NCBI GenBank assembly: GCA_964035575.1
Contig: OZ037900.1
Location: 1,178,001 to 1,242,000 of the forward strand
Direction of reading: 5' to 3'
DNA length: 64,000 nucleotides
Source of the DNA: Rhynchopus sp. YZ270_cl-10
Lineage: Eukaryota; Euglenozoa; Diplonemea; Diplonemida; Diplonemidae
Positions within the stretch are counted from its first letter, which is position 1, and the number at the start of each line of letters is the position of its first letter. Shown here one piece after another: positions 62,498 to 64,000 of this stretch. The notes under the pieces are model-generated. The model worked only from the letters and a program-made list of their open reading frames with translations, was not told where the DNA came from and did not search any database. The translations under genes were made by a program, and so were the position numbers.

Positions 62498-62543
62498 CTT
62501 CCCTGCTGGTGTTGGAGTTTTGCATGTTGTTAAACTCAGCTAG
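62498..62543 (+). promoter_or_regulatory. Class A promoter of U1 (segment D)
   Basis: Copy of 36565-36610. Confidence 0.62.
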
Positions 62544-62705
62544 AGGTTACATACCTTACTGGTGTCTGACCTGATCAACAAGGGCGTCGACACACCAGTG
62601 GCCCTTGCATTGCACTGCGCAGGGGATACTGGTGGCACTAGCTTCGGCTGGCTTGCACAGTGAAATTTTTGACAGCGGCGGTGCTGTGCTTTGCACAAAC
62701 CCGCC
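62544..62705 (+). ncRNA. U1: U1 spliceosomal snRNA (segment D)
   Basis: Identical to 36611-36772, with the same unusual 5' end. Confidence 0.88.
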
Positions 62706-62994
62706 TTTTTAAACAAACAAACAAACCAAAACAAACGTGATCACACAAACCATCATGTCACCCAGTAAACCCAGTAAACCCAGCACACTGGTCTAGAGGG
62801 ATCGACCACTGAGTGGTGACCTGTGAGCACACAGGCACCTGCTCCGATGCAGTAGTGCAGCGCACTAAGTGCTGTGCTAAGGACTGGCCAAACTTGTTAA
62901 ACCTGCTGACCCACAAACCGGTTTTCACAACCGAAGCAAAAACAAGCTCAGAAATAAAAAGCTCTTCAAAGGTTTTCGAACCTGACTCAGTATT

Positions 62995-63113
62995 GGATTC
63001 GGCCATACTCTGGTGAATACACCTCATCCCGCCTGATTTGAGAAGTTAAGCACCAGCAGGCCTGGATAGTACTGGCGTGGGTGACCAGCTGGGAAGTCCG
63101 GGTGCTTGAATCC
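62995..63113 (+). rRNA. 5S ribosomal RNA
   Basis: Segment D copy of 37062-37180; first 5S of the 755-bp tandem. Confidence 0.97.
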
Positions 63114-63154
63114 TTTTTGCTTTTCTTCCGTGTTGGTGTGTGGTTTTAGGACAT

Positions 63155-63195
63155 CCAGACCCTGACCCACCTCCAACAAGACAACCCTGTCTTGT
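63155..63195 (+). promoter_or_regulatory. Class B block without a recognised RNA (segment D)
   Basis: Copy of 37222-37262. Confidence 0.65.
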
Positions 63196-63443
63196 ATCCC
63201 TGTGTTTGTTGCACTATCCAGAGAGCAGAAATGAGGGGAGACTACACCACCGACGGTGCTTCAGCCTACAGGAGCATGCTGGAATGTGAATGCTGCATGA
63301 CAGCATTCACAATTTCACCTTTGGTGAGATGGAGATGAGCGCAAAGGTGCAAAAATGCACAACAAAAACTGAGGAAGAGGCATCCATACTCCCCAGAAGG
63401 GACGTGCGCACCTGCAGCCAAAAATTCTCCTGTGCTTAATATC

Positions 63444-63602
63444 ATGCGCGCTGGGGATGCCGAAATAGCTAAACTGTTGCAAGAAGTGGGACTAATTCCC
63501 AGGCAGTTGCCCTGTACAACATGCAAGTCCACAATGCCAGAAACACTGTACTGGACACCAAGATACTCCAAGAAGATCGCAAACTGGCCTTATTTTAGGT
63601 GA
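63444..63602 (+). pseudogene. Transposase-like fragment (segment D)
   Basis: Copy of 37511-37669. Confidence 0.38.
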
Positions 63603-63749
63603 AATGACCTAATGCAGAGTGCAGCGGAACAGGGGAGACAAATAAAGTTTCCTGTACCATGCAACACCCAAGACCTTTTGCACAAGTGAAGCAAAAACAA
63701 GCTCAGAAATAAAAAGCTCTTCAAAGGTTTTCGAACCTGACTCAGTATT

Positions 63750-63868
63750 GGATTCGGCCATACTCTGGTGAATGCACCTCATCCCGCCTGATTTGAGAAG
63801 TTAAGCACCAGCAGGCCTGGATAGTACTGGCGTGGGTGACCAGCTGGGAAGTCCGGGTGCTTGAATCC
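63750..63868 (+). rRNA. 5S ribosomal RNA, A-to-G variant
   Basis: Segment D copy of 37817-37935, with GAATGCACC. Confidence 0.96.
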
Positions 63869-63909
63869 TTTTTGCTTTTCTTCCGTGTTGGTGTGTGGTT
63901 TTAGGACAT

Positions 63910-63950
63910 CCAGACCCTGACCCACCTCCAACAAGACAACCCTGTCTTGT
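63910..63950 (+). promoter_or_regulatory. Class B block without a recognised RNA, unit 2 (segment D)
   Basis: Copy of 37977-38017. The window ends 50 bp downstream, inside the second 755-bp unit. Confidence 0.65.
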
Positions 63951-64000
63951 ATCCCTGTGTTTGTTGCACTATCCAGAGAGCAGAAATGAGGGGAGACTAC

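Overview
The window is nuclear DNA of a euglenozoan protist, most likely a diplonemid. The key evidence is fifteen spliced-leader (SL) RNA genes. Each has a 40-nt exon that starts AACCAACGATTTC, contains AGCTACAGTTTCTGTACTTC, ends ATTG and is followed by a GTATGG splice donor. This is the kinetoplastid/diplonemid SL pattern, and the 5' half fits the Diplonema version as I remember it. An 11-nt intron in tRNA-Tyr also fits Euglenozoa. I see no convincing host protein-coding gene; the short ORFs lie across RNA genes or satellites. Coding evidence is limited to a 52-codon transposase-like fragment. The window is an RNA-gene superlocus: 80 tRNA genes (one partial) covering 45 anticodon species, 13 5S rRNA genes, 15 SL RNA genes, U1, U2, U4 and U5 (two copies each), U6 (three), SRP/7SL RNA (three), and seven copies (one truncated) of an unidentified ~325-nt structured RNA, called RNA-X here. 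Layout: four very similar long segments alternate with tRNA clusters. Segment A is 1-12,560, B is about 14,082-22,104, C is about 23,411-38,690 and D is about 49,425 to the end. Each segment runs: tRNA-Ser, a ~155-bp satellite, 5S(-), four tRNAs, RNA-X(-), 5S(-), a 5S relic, a ~172-bp satellite, a 401-bp satellite (5, 3, 4 and 3 units) and a 3-kb GC-hairpin-rich block. A, C and D continue into five SL genes interleaved with U6, SRP RNA and RNA-X(+). C and D continue further into U2(-), U4(-), U5, U1 and 5S repeats. tRNA clusters lie at 12.65-14.16 kb, 22.18-23.49 kb, 38.77-47.35 kb (34 genes) and 48.0-49.5 kb. Two promoter grammars can be read directly. Sm-class RNAs (SL, U1, U2, U4, U5) carry a CTTCCC-like box starting 46-47 bp upstream of the RNA. 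T-run-terminated RNAs (U6, SRP RNA, RNA-X) carry a different block, GACCCACCTCCAAC followed by a TGTCTTGT half-palindrome, that ends exactly 23 bp before the RNA. RNA-X has a 16-bp closing helix that joins its two ends and is the best candidate for an undescribed component. Segment D is a mosaic: it matches B up to about 55.1-55.6 kb and C after that. This could be gene conversion or an assembly chimera, and long reads should decide. Offsets between copies: A to C +22,519 (SL region), C to D +25,933, B to D +35,343.
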